Source of the DNA: Reyranella sp.
GTDB lineage: Bacteria > Pseudomonadota > Alphaproteobacteria > Reyranellales > Reyranellaceae
NCBI GenBank assembly: GCA_029946105.1
Contig: JAQSDW010000047.1
Span: 1 to 47,131 of the forward strand
Direction of reading: 5' to 3'
DNA length: 47,131 nt
The notes below the pieces were generated by a model. That model had not been told where the DNA came from, made no database searches, and saw nothing but the letters and a program-made list of their open reading frames with translations. This document shows positions 18,071 through 25,421 of this stretch, one piece after another; position 1 is the stretch's first letter; each line of letters starts with the position of its first letter. The translations under genes and the position numbers were made by a program.

Positions 18071-18933
18071 TCGCCCGACGCTTCGGGGTTCTCGAAAGCC
18101 GTGCCGGCCTTGAGGATGCGGTAGCGGCCGTCCTGGATTTCCGCCGCGGTCACGATGCCCGTCCGCGCGCTGCCGCCGTCGAGGCCGAGGCGGTCGCCTT
18201 CGAAGAGGTGCGGATCGTCCATACCGCTGATCGCCTTGTGCTTGTCGGGCGGCGTGTGGCCATGCACCACCAGCGTGCCGCCAAAGCCGTTCTTCCAGTC
18301 GAGGAAACCATGATTGATCCAGGCCCAGCGCGCCTCGGTGAAGATCGTCCACGGCCGCGCCAGGAACTCGTCGACGTCGGCGTGCGGATCGAGGCCGCCA
18401 TGGACGAACACCGTGTTGCCCAGCGTCACATGCGAACGCATGCCGTAGAGCCGATGGAAAATCGCCTCGCCCAGCGCCGACTGAAGCAGCGCCTGGTCGG
18501 CATGTGCCGTGGCGCGGCCGGTCTTCGTCGTCATCTGGTCCAGCAACTTCTGGCCGCCCATGCGCTTGCTGAGCCACATGGCCTCGGCCTTGTGGCCATG
18601 CGGTCCGCCGATAATGGACAGCATCATCATGATCTCGTGGTTGCCCATCAGCCGGTCGATGTGATCGACGCCGCGCGCGTCCTCGCCCTCGGCCCACAGG
18701 TTGAGTACACCCATGCTGTCGGGGCCGCGGTTGATCATGTCGCCGAGATAGACCAGCCGGCGCCTGGCCTTCGCGTCGCGTGCTTTGGCGTCGCGCGCCA
18801 GACCGTGGATCGACTCCAGCAGGACGGCGAGCTCCGCCGCGCAGCCGTGAACGTCGCCGATGGCGAACACCGTCTCGCCCTTCACGTCGAACGGCGCGGA
18901 TTTCCAGGGAGAGACGTCGACGGGAAGGACCAT
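18067..18933 (-). CDS. metallophosphoesterase (PPP-type serine/threonine phosphatase-like)
   Basis: A 288-residue calcineurin-like phosphoesterase. The metal and catalytic motifs are in order: GDVHG (26-30), GDMINRG (64-70), MGNHE, then FVHGG and VVHGHTP. This matches bacterial PrpA/ApaH-like phosphatases, with a dinuclear metal site. Cytosolic. Between the first two motifs there is an in-frame duplication of five residues (ARDAKARDAK, residues 46-55) from a 15-bp tandem repeat. The last stop overlaps the repeat array of recQ. Substrate unknown: phosphoprotein or diadenosine tetraphosphate are the usual candidates. Confidence 0.88.
   Translation of the reverse strand: MVLPVDVSPWKSAPFDVKGETVFAIGDVHGCAAELAVLLESIHGLARDAKARDAKARRRLVYLGDMINRGPDSMGVLNLWAEGEDARGVDHIDRLMGNHEIMMMLSIIGGPHGHKAEAMWLSKRMGGQKLLDQMTTKTGRATAHADQALLQSALGEAIFHRLYGMRSHVTLGNTVFVHGGLDPHADVDEFLARPWTIFTEARWAWINHGFLDWKNGFGGTLVVHGHTPPDKHKAISGMDDPHLFEGDRLGLDGGSARTGIVTAAEIQDGRYRILKAGTAFENPEASGE
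18769..18798 (-). repeat. in-frame 15-bp tandem duplication inside the phosphoesterase
   Basis: Two 15-bp units (18769-18783, 18784-18798) differ at a few positions and each encode ARDAK. They lie in a linker between catalytic motifs, so the insertion is likely tolerated. The unit size equals that of the array at the nearby recQ stop. Confidence 0.75.
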
Positions 18934-19056
18934 GACGTCGATGTTACTGCTATCCCGAGCGGCGCTCCACCGCTGCAGGGGCCCGACGCTCGAAATCTGC
19001 CGCTCGCCGCGGCAGGGGCTGCGCGCGCGAGTGTCCGGGGAAATGTCGCAGCGCGC

Positions 19057-20277
19057 TCAGCGCGCGTCGTTCTCGCGGATGAAGCTGCGCACGCGCGGCA
19101 TGATCTGCTCGCGCCACTTGCGGCCGTTGAAGATGCCGTAGTGGCCGACCCGGGGCTGTTCCCAGTGGACGTGGCGGGCGCCGGGAATGTGGGGCGTCAG
19201 CGCATGGGCCGCCTTGGTCTGGCCGATGCCGGAGATATCGTCGAGCTCGCCCTCGACCGTCATCAGGGCGGTCTCGATGGCGGCGGGATCGATCTTGCGG
19301 TCGCGGCTCACCCACTCGCCGCGCGGCAGCAGGTGCTCCTTGAAGACGACTTCGATGGTCTGGAGGTAGAACTCGGCGCTCAAGTCCATGACCGCGAGAT
19401 ATTCATCATAGAAGGCGCGGTGGCCGTCGGCCGAATCGTCGTCGCCCTTCACCAGATGCTCGAACTGGCGCATGTGGGCGTTGACGTGCCGGTCGAGGTT
19501 CATCGAGATGAAACTGGTGAGCTGCAGGAAGCCCGGATAGACGCGGCGCATGGCGCCGGGATAACCGAAGGGTACCGTCGAGATCACGTTCTGGCGGAAC
19601 CACATCATCGAGTTGCGCATCGCCAGATCGTTGGGAACGGTCGGGCTCTGGCGCGTATCGATCGGGCCGCCCATCAGGGTGAGAGACTTGGGCTGGCGTG
19701 GATCCTTGGCCTCGGCCATCAGGGCGGCAGCGGCCATCACCGGCACCGAGGGCTGGCAGACGGCGATGACATGCACGTCTGGCCCGAGGTAGCGGCAGAA
19801 GGCGATGACGTAGTCGATATAGTCGTCGAGCGAGAAGTTGCCGGCGGTGAGCGGCACTTCGCGGGCATCCTTCCAGTCGGTGACGTGGACGTCGTGCTCG
19901 GGCAGCAGCGCCTTGACCGTACCGCGCAGCAGGGTGGCGAAGTGGCCGCTCATCGGCGCCACCACCAGCACCTTGGGGTCGCGCTGCGCGGTATCGCGAT
20001 GGAAATGGACGAGGTCGCAGAACGGCTTGCGCACCAGGAGTTCTTCGTTGACGTCGACGGTCTCGTTGCCGATCTCCGTGGTCGCGAGGCCGAAGTGGGG
20101 CTTGCCGTAGTTCTGGGTCAGCCGCGCCACGATCTCGGCGCTGGCCGCGACGGACTTGCCGATCCAGGTCTCGGACAGCGGATTGAAGGGGCTGGTATAG
20201 GCCTGCTCGAGGGCATTGGCCCAGAGGCGGACAGGCTGGGCGAACTGCCGCTGGAACTCATAAGCTTGATAAAGCAT
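19057..20277 (-). CDS. phaZ: intracellular polyhydroxyalkanoate (PHB) depolymerase
   Basis: A 406-residue intracellular PHB depolymerase of the PhaZ1 type. It hydrolyses native PHB granules to 3-hydroxybutyrate oligomers or, in some members, thiolyses them. The family uses a cysteine nucleophile: here C174 in VCQPS. The partner histidine is probably H379 in RVGHYGIF, and an aspartate lies in GELDDISG. There is no signal peptide, consistent with an intracellular enzyme. The start MLYQAYEFQRQF is the family's usual N-terminus. It is downstream of the Sco1 gene on the same strand, with its own candidate operator in the 76-base gap. Confidence 0.94.
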   Translation of the reverse strand: MLYQAYEFQRQFAQPVRLWANALEQAYTSPFNPLSETWIGKSVAASAEIVARLTQNYGKPHFGLATTEIGNETVDVNEELLVRKPFCDLVHFHRDTAQRDPKVLVVAPMSGHFATLLRGTVKALLPEHDVHVTDWKDAREVPLTAGNFSLDDYIDYVIAFCRYLGPDVHVIAVCQPSVPVMAAAALMAEAKDPRQPKSLTLMGGPIDTRQSPTVPNDLAMRNSMMWFRQNVISTVPFGYPGAMRRVYPGFLQLTSFISMNLDRHVNAHMRQFEHLVKGDDDSADGHRAFYDEYLAVMDLSAEFYLQTIEVVFKEHLLPRGEWVSRDRKIDPAAIETALMTVEGELDDISGIGQTKAAHALTPHIPGARHVHWEQPRVGHYGIFNGRKWREQIMPRVRSFIRENDAR

Positions 20278-20319
20278 TGGGCGGGGATTGTACGCTGCGG
20301 CGACTGCTTGTCACTTTAA

Positions 20320-20334
20320 TAGTGCAGCGCACAA
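20320..20334. promoter_or_regulatory. candidate PhaR-type operator before phaZ
   Basis: TAGTGCAGCGCACAA contains a perfect GTGC-N3-GCAC inverted repeat. TGC-N3-GCA cores are the known targets of PhaR repressors of PHB genes in alphaproteobacteria (CTGC-N3/4-GCAG). It lies 43 bases upstream of the phaZ start and would sit between weak -35 and -10 candidates on the minus strand. Assignment rests on position and motif only. Confidence 0.4.
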
Positions 20335-20353
20335 ATTGAATGAATTCAATGGC

Positions 20354-20932
20354 TTAGAGTAACCGTCCCACGGCCGCCGCGATCGCCTCGGCCTTGGCGT
20401 CATGAGTGAAATGGGTGACGAAGCGGCCATTGCGATCGAGCAGGTAGACGATCGAGGAGTGGTCCATCAGGTAGGGCGCGCCATCCTTGCCCGGGACCTT
20501 CTGATAGTAGACGCGATAGGCGCGGGCCGCGGCGGCAACCTGTTCGGGCGTACCGGTGAGACCCATAAAGGTCGGACCGAAGTTGGTGACGTAGCCCTTG
20601 AGCAGCGCCGGCGTGTCGCGCTCGGGATCGACGGTGATGAGGACCAGGTTGACCTTGTTGGCGGCACTGGGGCCCAGTTTCTCGATTGCCGTTTCCATCA
20701 GCAGGAGCGAGGTCGGGCAGACATCGGGACAGTAGGTGAAGCCGAAATAGATCAAGGTCGGCTTGCCTTTGAGGCTGTCGCTGGTGACGGTACGGCCCTC
20801 CTGGTCGACCAGCGTGAACGGGCCGCCGATGCTGGGGCGGCCGCCCTGGAAGGCATCCCAGCCGATCCAGCCGGCGCCCAGGGCCAGGGTTGCAATCCAG
20901 ACACCCAGCAGGGCCTTCATGGTACGCGACAT
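20354..20932 (-). CDS. Sco1/SenC family copper chaperone
   Basis: A 192-residue membrane-anchored thioredoxin-fold protein that delivers copper to the CuA site of cytochrome c oxidase. It has one N-terminal transmembrane helix (about residues 5-25) and then the Sco domain, with the CxxxC copper motif TYCPDVCP (C68, C72) and the conserved distal histidine H158 (LMDHSS). The start at 20932 (MSRTMKALLG) is chosen; MKALL at 20920 is equally possible because neither has a clear Shine-Dalgarno. No cytochrome oxidase genes are in the window. Confidence 0.92.
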   Translation of the reverse strand: MSRTMKALLGVWIATLALGAGWIGWDAFQGGRPSIGGPFTLVDQEGRTVTSDSLKGKPTLIYFGFTYCPDVCPTSLLLMETAIEKLGPSAANKVNLVLITVDPERDTPALLKGYVTNFGPTFMGLTGTPEQVAAAARAYRVYYQKVPGKDGAPYLMDHSSIVYLLDRNGRFVTHFTHDAKAEAIAAAVGRLL

Positions 20933-21012
20933 GGGCGGGAACATGGGCTGTGCCCGGCGGCTCGACAAGCCGGACCACTGGTCGCACAACTGGAAGTGAT
21001 GAGGGAGAGTTG

Positions 21013-21555
21013 ATGAGCGCGGACATCGTCCTTCTGGCGCGCGCCGCCGACTACGCCGCCCGGCAGCACATTGCGCAGCGGCGCAAGGGGGAACGCGCCG
21101 AGCCCTACATCAACCACCTGACCGAGGTGGCGGCGCTGCTCGCCGAGGCGACCGGCGGCGATGACGTGACACTGCTGGCCGGCGGGCTGCTGCACGACAC
21201 GCTCGAGGACACCGATTCGACCTACGAGGATCTGGAACAGCGCTTCGGCTCCGAGGTCGCGGCGCTGGTGGCCGAGGTGACCGACGACAAGTCGCTGCCC
21301 CAGGAAGAGCGCAAGCGCCTGCAGATCGACAAGACGCCGTCCAAGTCGCGACGGGCGAAGCTACTGAAAATCGCCGACAAGACCTCGAACCTGCGCAGCA
21401 TGGTGACCAGTCCGCCGAAAGGATGGCCGCCGGAGCGGCTGCGCGACTATGTCGTGTGGGCCGAGCAGGTGGTGCGCTCGTGCCGCGGCCTCAACGTCAC
21501 GCTCGATGCGGCGTTCGACGTGGCCCACGCCGAAGCCAAGCGGCATCTCGGCTGA
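21013..21555 (+). CDS. Mesh1-like HD-domain small alarmone hydrolase
   Basis: A 180-residue stand-alone HD hydrolase that matches the SpoT/RelA hydrolase domain and the animal Mesh1 (HDDC3) family along its length. Visible metal and substrate motifs are INH (H35), LLHDTLEDT (H61, D62, E65, D66), VTDDKSLP and KIADKTSNLR. Homologues hydrolyse ppGpp; human MESH1 also dephosphorylates NADPH. There is no synthetase domain. The start has GAGGGAGAG just upstream. The TGA overlaps the ATG of the following flavoprotein (TGATG), which implies coupled translation. It is divergent from the Sco1 gene. Confidence 0.88.
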   Translation: MSADIVLLARAADYAARQHIAQRRKGERAEPYINHLTEVAALLAEATGGDDVTLLAGGLLHDTLEDTDSTYEDLEQRFGSEVAALVAEVTDDKSLPQEERKRLQIDKTPSKSRRAKLLKIADKTSNLRSMVTSPPKGWPPERLRDYVVWAEQVVRSCRGLNVTLDAAFDVAHAEAKRHLG

Positions 21556-22754
21556 TGAGTAAACGCATTCTCGTTTTGGGCGGCGGCTTCGCTGGACTGT
21601 GGAGCGCGATCGGTGCCGCTCGGACCGTCGATGCGCTGGGCGTCGGGTCCGACCGCGTCGAGATCGTGCTGATCGACAAGACCGCGTGGCACTCGATCCG
21701 CGTTCGCAACTATGAGGCCGATCTGGAAGATACGCGCGTTGCCTTTGACAGCGTGCTGGGGCCGATCGGCGTGCGCCGAATCGAGGGCGAGGTGACTGGC
21801 ATCGACGTCACCAGCAAGACTGTCGTCTACGCCGTGAACGGCGCGCAGAGGGCCATCACCTACGATCGCCTGGTCTTCGCGCTGGGCAGCCGGCTCACCC
21901 GTCCGCCGATTCCCGGGCTCGACAGCCACGCTTTCGACGTCGATACCTACGTGGCGGCGTCTCGACTTAATGCTCACATCGCAGGTCTCAGGCCCGACCA
22001 GTCCACTGTCCTCGTGGTCGGCGGTGGCCTGACCGGGATCGAGGCCGCGGCGGAAATGCCCGGCAAGCTGCGTGCGGCCGGCGTCGCCTCGCCTCGCGTC
22101 ATCCTGGCCGATCACGCCGCGCGGGTCGGCGCCGGCGTGGGCGAGGGCGCCTTGCCCGTCATCGAGGAAGCGCTCGAGGCGCTGGGTGTCGAGCGGCGCG
22201 GCGGCGTGTCGGTCGCCTCCATCGATGCCGACGGGGCGGTGCTGGCGACGGGCGAGCGGATCGCGGCCGCAACGGTCGTCTGGTGCGCCGGTATGCAGGC
22301 CCATCCGCTCACGGCGCAATTCCCGGTCGAGCGCGATCGCCTCGGCCGCCTGCCGGTCGAGCCGTCGCTCAAGATCAAGGGACTCGCGGCCGAGTTCGCC
22401 GCCGGCGACGCCGCCTGGTTCCTGATCGACGGCGTCCATAGTTCGGTGATGTCGTGTCAGCACGGTCGGCCGATGGGCCGTTTCGCCGGCCACAACGTCG
22501 TCTGCGACCTGCTTGGCCAGCCCCTGCTACCGCTCAAGATCGCTGGCTACGTGACGATCCTCGATCTCGGACCGTGGGGCGCTGTCTACACCGAGGGGTG
22601 GGATCGAAAGCTCGTGTCGCGCGGTGCGGCGGCCAAGCGCACCAAGGAACTGATCAACCGCGAACGCATCTATCCGCCGCGGTCGGGCGAGCGGCGGGTG
22701 ATCCTCGAGGCCGCGGCGCCGACGGTGCAGGCCCCACCCGCCCGCTTGGGCTAA
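21555..22754 (+). CDS. NDH-2-like FAD-dependent NAD(P)H oxidoreductase
   Basis: A 399-residue two-dinucleotide-binding flavoprotein. The FAD site GGGFAG is at residues 9-14 and the second Rossmann motif VVGGGLTGIEAA is near 152-163, followed by a VVWCAG/GDAA segment for the FAD tail. The overall plan is that of type II NADH dehydrogenases and related pyridine nucleotide-disulphide oxidoreductases, which pass electrons from NAD(P)H to quinone. No cysteine-disulphide motif is present. The start is fixed by the one-base overlap with the alarmone hydrolase. The quinone-reductase role is an inference. Confidence 0.85.
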   Translation: MSKRILVLGGGFAGLWSAIGAARTVDALGVGSDRVEIVLIDKTAWHSIRVRNYEADLEDTRVAFDSVLGPIGVRRIEGEVTGIDVTSKTVVYAVNGAQRAITYDRLVFALGSRLTRPPIPGLDSHAFDVDTYVAASRLNAHIAGLRPDQSTVLVVGGGLTGIEAAAEMPGKLRAAGVASPRVILADHAARVGAGVGEGALPVIEEALEALGVERRGGVSVASIDADGAVLATGERIAAATVVWCAGMQAHPLTAQFPVERDRLGRLPVEPSLKIKGLAAEFAAGDAAWFLIDGVHSSVMSCQHGRPMGRFAGHNVVCDLLGQPLLPLKIAGYVTILDLGPWGAVYTEGWDRKLVSRGAAAKRTKELINRERIYPPRSGERRVILEAAAPTVQAPPARLG

Positions 22755-22780
22755 ACTCGGCCGGGTTGAAGGAGAAGACC

Positions 22781-23416
22781 ATGTTCTACGATGCCGCCAA
22801 GCGCGACCATGGGCTGCCGCAGGATCCTCTGAAGTCGTTGATCGTGCCGCGGCCGATCGGCTGGATTTCGACGATGGATGCCCAGGGCCGGGTCAATCTT
22901 GCGCCCTACAGTTTCTACAACGGCGTCGGCGAACATCCGCCGATGGTCTACTTCTCGACGACCGGCACCTATGGCGACACGCCGACCAAGCACAGCCGCA
23001 TGAACGCCGAACAAACCGGCGAGTTCGTGGTCAACATGGTGAGCGCCGATCTCGCGGAGCAGATGAACGTCACCACGGCGATGGTGGCCTTCGGTGTCGA
23101 CGAGCTGAAGCTGGCCGGCCTCACCGCCGTGCCCTGCACGTTGGTCAAGCCGCCGCGCGTCAAGGAATCGCCGGTGGCTCTCGAATGCAGGTACTGGCGC
23201 ACCATCGAGATGCCGGCCGAAAAGGGCCACGAGCGCCAGCGCGGCGCGGTGGTGTTTGGCCAGGTCGTCGGCATCCATATCGACGACCGGATCATCAAGG
23301 ACGGTCGGGTCGACGTGATGGCTTTCAAGCCGGTCGCGCGGTTGGGCTACAGCGAATACACCACCACCGACAACGTCTGGAAAATGCGCCGCCCGGACGA
23401 TCCCCGTTATCAATAG
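22781..23416 (+). CDS. flavin reductase-like (FMN-binding split barrel) protein, copy 1
   Basis: A 211-residue protein of the DIM6/NTAB flavin reductase-like family, with the typical core VPRPIGWISTMDAQGRVNLAPYSFYN and FVVNMVSADLAEQMN. These proteins bind FMN non-covalently and either reduce free flavin for a monooxygenase or act themselves as flavoenzymes; the substrate is unknown. GGAG lies just before the ATG. Copy 2, of exactly the same length, follows 15 bases later and is clearly a paralogue. No monooxygenase partner is adjacent. Confidence 0.87.
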   Translation: MFYDAAKRDHGLPQDPLKSLIVPRPIGWISTMDAQGRVNLAPYSFYNGVGEHPPMVYFSTTGTYGDTPTKHSRMNAEQTGEFVVNMVSADLAEQMNVTTAMVAFGVDELKLAGLTAVPCTLVKPPRVKESPVALECRYWRTIEMPAEKGHERQRGAVVFGQVVGIHIDDRIIKDGRVDVMAFKPVARLGYSEYTTTDNVWKMRRPDDPRYQ

Positions 23417-23431
23417 GCCGAGGTATCAATA
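23408..23431 (+). repeat. 8-bp direct repeat, period 16, spanning the stop of copy 1
   Basis: TATCAATA occurs at 23408-23415 and 23424-23431. The first copy carries the last codons and the stop (Tyr-Gln-TAG) of flavin-reductase copy 1; the second gives another stop (TAA) in a shifted frame, just before the ATG of copy 2. Only one and a half units are present, so this is the weakest of the stop-codon duplications. Confidence 0.6.
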
Positions 23432-24067
23432 ATGTTCTACGACGTGACTGGCAGTGACCACGGCGGGATGCAGATTCCGTTCACAGCGCTGGTCGTGCCT
23501 CGTCCCATCGGCTGGATCTCGACAGTCGACAAGCAGGGCCGGATCAATCTCGCGCCCTACAGTTTCTACAACGCCGTCAGCGGCTCGCCACCCATGGTCT
23601 ATTTCTCGACCACCGGTACCTATGGCGACAACCCGACCAAGCACTCCAGGCGCAACGCCGAGGAGACGGGGGAGTTCGTGGTCAACATGGTGAGCGCGGA
23701 GCTCACCGAGCAGATGAATGTCACGACGACGATGGTCGACTACGGCGTCGATGAGATGAAGTTGGCGGGCCTTGCCCCCGCACCGTCGCGCTTCGTCAAG
23801 CCACCGCGCGTCGCCCGCTCGCCGATCGCCCTGGAATGCAAGTACTGGAAGACGATGGAGATGCCGATCGAGGAGGGCCGCGAGAAACAGCAGGCTGCCG
23901 TGGTATTCGGCCGAGTCGTCGGCATCCATATCGACGACGTCATCGTCAAGGATGGCCGTATCGACACGCTGGCCTTCAAGCCGGTCGCGCGCCTGGGTTA
24001 CAGCGAATACACCACGACCGAAAACATCTGGAAGATGCGGCGGCCGGACGATCCCTGTTCTCAGTGA
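23432..24067 (+). CDS. flavin reductase-like (FMN-binding split barrel) protein, copy 2
   Basis: A 211-residue tandem paralogue of the preceding gene, with the same blocks (VPRPIGWISTVDKQGRINLAPYSFYN, FVVNMVSAELTEQMN, KPVARLGYSEYTTT) and an alternative set of surface residues. The two align end to end without obvious gaps, so a duplication is likely, and the differences are spread along the length. It starts one base after an extra TAA produced by the upstream repeat. The end overlaps the convergent amidase stop by seven bases (CTCAGTGAGG region). Confidence 0.87.
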   Translation: MFYDVTGSDHGGMQIPFTALVVPRPIGWISTVDKQGRINLAPYSFYNAVSGSPPMVYFSTTGTYGDNPTKHSRRNAEETGEFVVNMVSAELTEQMNVTTTMVDYGVDEMKLAGLAPAPSRFVKPPRVARSPIALECKYWKTMEMPIEEGREKQQAAVVFGRVVGIHIDDVIVKDGRIDTLAFKPVARLGYSEYTTTENIWKMRRPDDPCSQ

Positions 24068-25407
24068 GGCGCAACAATCGGCGCGACTGACCGCGCCATC
24101 GCCAGCACGCGCTTGTCTGCCATCGCCTCGCCCATCAGCATGAAACCGACCGGCAGTTCGCCTGAAGCGTGGCAGGGCAAGCTGATGCCGCAGCGGTCGA
24201 GGAAGTTGCCGACCGTGGTGTTGCGCAGCAGCAGCATGTTCTTCTTGGTGAAGCCGTCGGCGGTGGAAACCTCATCGAGCGTCGGCGCCACGATGGCGCA
24301 GGTCGGCATTGCCACCGCGTCGTAGTTCGACGTGATGGCCGAGACGCGGCGGCAGAGGTCGACGCGCGTGCCCAGCAGGTCGACATAGTCGGCGGCGCCC
24401 ATCTCCTTGCCGCGCAGGATGCGCGGCGCGACGAACTGGTCGTAGTCGTTGTGCCGGCGGGCGATCAGCTCGCGGTGCCAGGCATAGGCCTCGGAGGCGG
24501 CGAACCCGCCCTTGGCGTTGATGACGGGCAGCTCGTTCAACTCTGCCAGGTCGATGTGGTCGATCTTCACGCCCTTGGCGGCCAGCGCCTTCAACGCACG
24601 TTCGAAGGCCTTGGCGACGACGGCGTCGAGTTCCTCCATGACGAAGTGCTTGGGAACCGCGAGCCGGAGGCCTGCGAGTGGCATCGGATCGGGCACGGAA
24701 ATGGGTTCGGCGGCGAACACCGCATCGATGATGGCGCAATCCTCGACGGAATTGGCGAGAGGTCCGATCGAATCGAGCGAGGTCGAGAGCGGCACGACGC
24801 CATCGATCGGCACCCGCCTGGCCGTCGGCTTGAAACCGACGATGCCGCAGACGGCGGCCGGGATACGCACCGAACCGCCGGTGTCGGTGCCCAGCGCCGC
24901 CACGGCCATGCGGTCGGCGACCGAGACGGCGGCACCTGCAGACGAGCCGCCCGGCACGCGCTTGCGGTCCGCGGGATTGCCCGGCGTGCCGTAGTGAGGG
25001 TTGAAGCCCACGCCGGAGAAGGCGAACTCGCTCATGTTGGTGCTGCCGACGATTACGGCACCTGCCGCCCGCAGGCGCGCCACCACGGGCGCATCTGCCT
25101 TGGCCGGCGGCGCATCGTCGAGCGCCTTCGAGCCGGCAAGGGTCGTCTCGCCGGCAACATCGCAGAGGTTCTTGATCGAGACCGGCAGGCCGGCCAGCGG
25201 CGAGGCCACGAGTCCTGCCTTGCGCTGCAGGTCGCTGGCGTCGGCCGCGGCAAGCGCCTGGCCATGCCAGACCTTGATGAAGGCGCGCTTGCCCTCGCCC
25301 TTGGCATCGTCGATGCGGGCCAGCGCCTCTTCGGTCAGCTTCCGCGAGGTGGTGCGGCCGGCGGCGAGATCCGCCGCGAGAACCTGGATTGTTGGATTGG
25401 CCGCCAT
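24061..25407 (-). CDS. amidase signature family hydrolase
   Basis: A 448-residue amidase-signature enzyme. The Ser-cisSer-Lys triad is present: K79 (VSIKN), S155 or S156 in PGGSSAG, and the nucleophile S179 in GTDTGGSVR. Members cleave amides from small nitriles or amides up to Glu-tRNA amides; the operon lacks gatB/gatC, so this is not GatA. No signal peptide. The start MAANPTIQV at 25407 is 14 bases after the acetyl-CoA synthetase stop, so it is cotranscribed with it. The substrate is not predictable. Confidence 0.9.
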   Translation of the reverse strand: MAANPTIQVLAADLAAGRTTSRKLTEEALARIDDAKGEGKRAFIKVWHGQALAAADASDLQRKAGLVASPLAGLPVSIKNLCDVAGETTLAGSKALDDAPPAKADAPVVARLRAAGAVIVGSTNMSEFAFSGVGFNPHYGTPGNPADRKRVPGGSSAGAAVSVADRMAVAALGTDTGGSVRIPAAVCGIVGFKPTARRVPIDGVVPLSTSLDSIGPLANSVEDCAIIDAVFAAEPISVPDPMPLAGLRLAVPKHFVMEELDAVVAKAFERALKALAAKGVKIDHIDLAELNELPVINAKGGFAASEAYAWHRELIARRHNDYDQFVAPRILRGKEMGAADYVDLLGTRVDLCRRVSAITSNYDAVAMPTCAIVAPTLDEVSTADGFTKKNMLLLRNTTVGNFLDRCGISLPCHASGELPVGFMLMGEAMADKRVLAMARSVAPIVAPH

Positions 25408-25421
25408 ACGCCTGCTCACTC

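Noticed and set aside
19039..19060. 9-bp repeat GCGCGCTGA/GCGCGCTGC at the PHB depolymerase stop
   Set aside because: It resembles the stop-codon arrays, but the sequence is simple GC-alternating DNA and only two short copies exist, so chance is likely.
18208..20319. Plus-strand 703-residue open frame across the phosphoesterase and PHB depolymerase
   Set aside because: Shadow of two well-recognised minus-strand genes; no domain or plausible start context.
20339..20353. ATTGAA-TGAA-TTCAAT imperfect palindrome after the Sco1 gene as a terminator
   Set aside because: The stem is short and AT-rich with no T-run in the right direction; too weak to call a terminator.
24061..24067. Overlapping stops of flavin-reductase copy 2 and amidase as a special element
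   Set aside because: A 7-base convergent overlap is ordinary in compact genomes, and no repeat is present.
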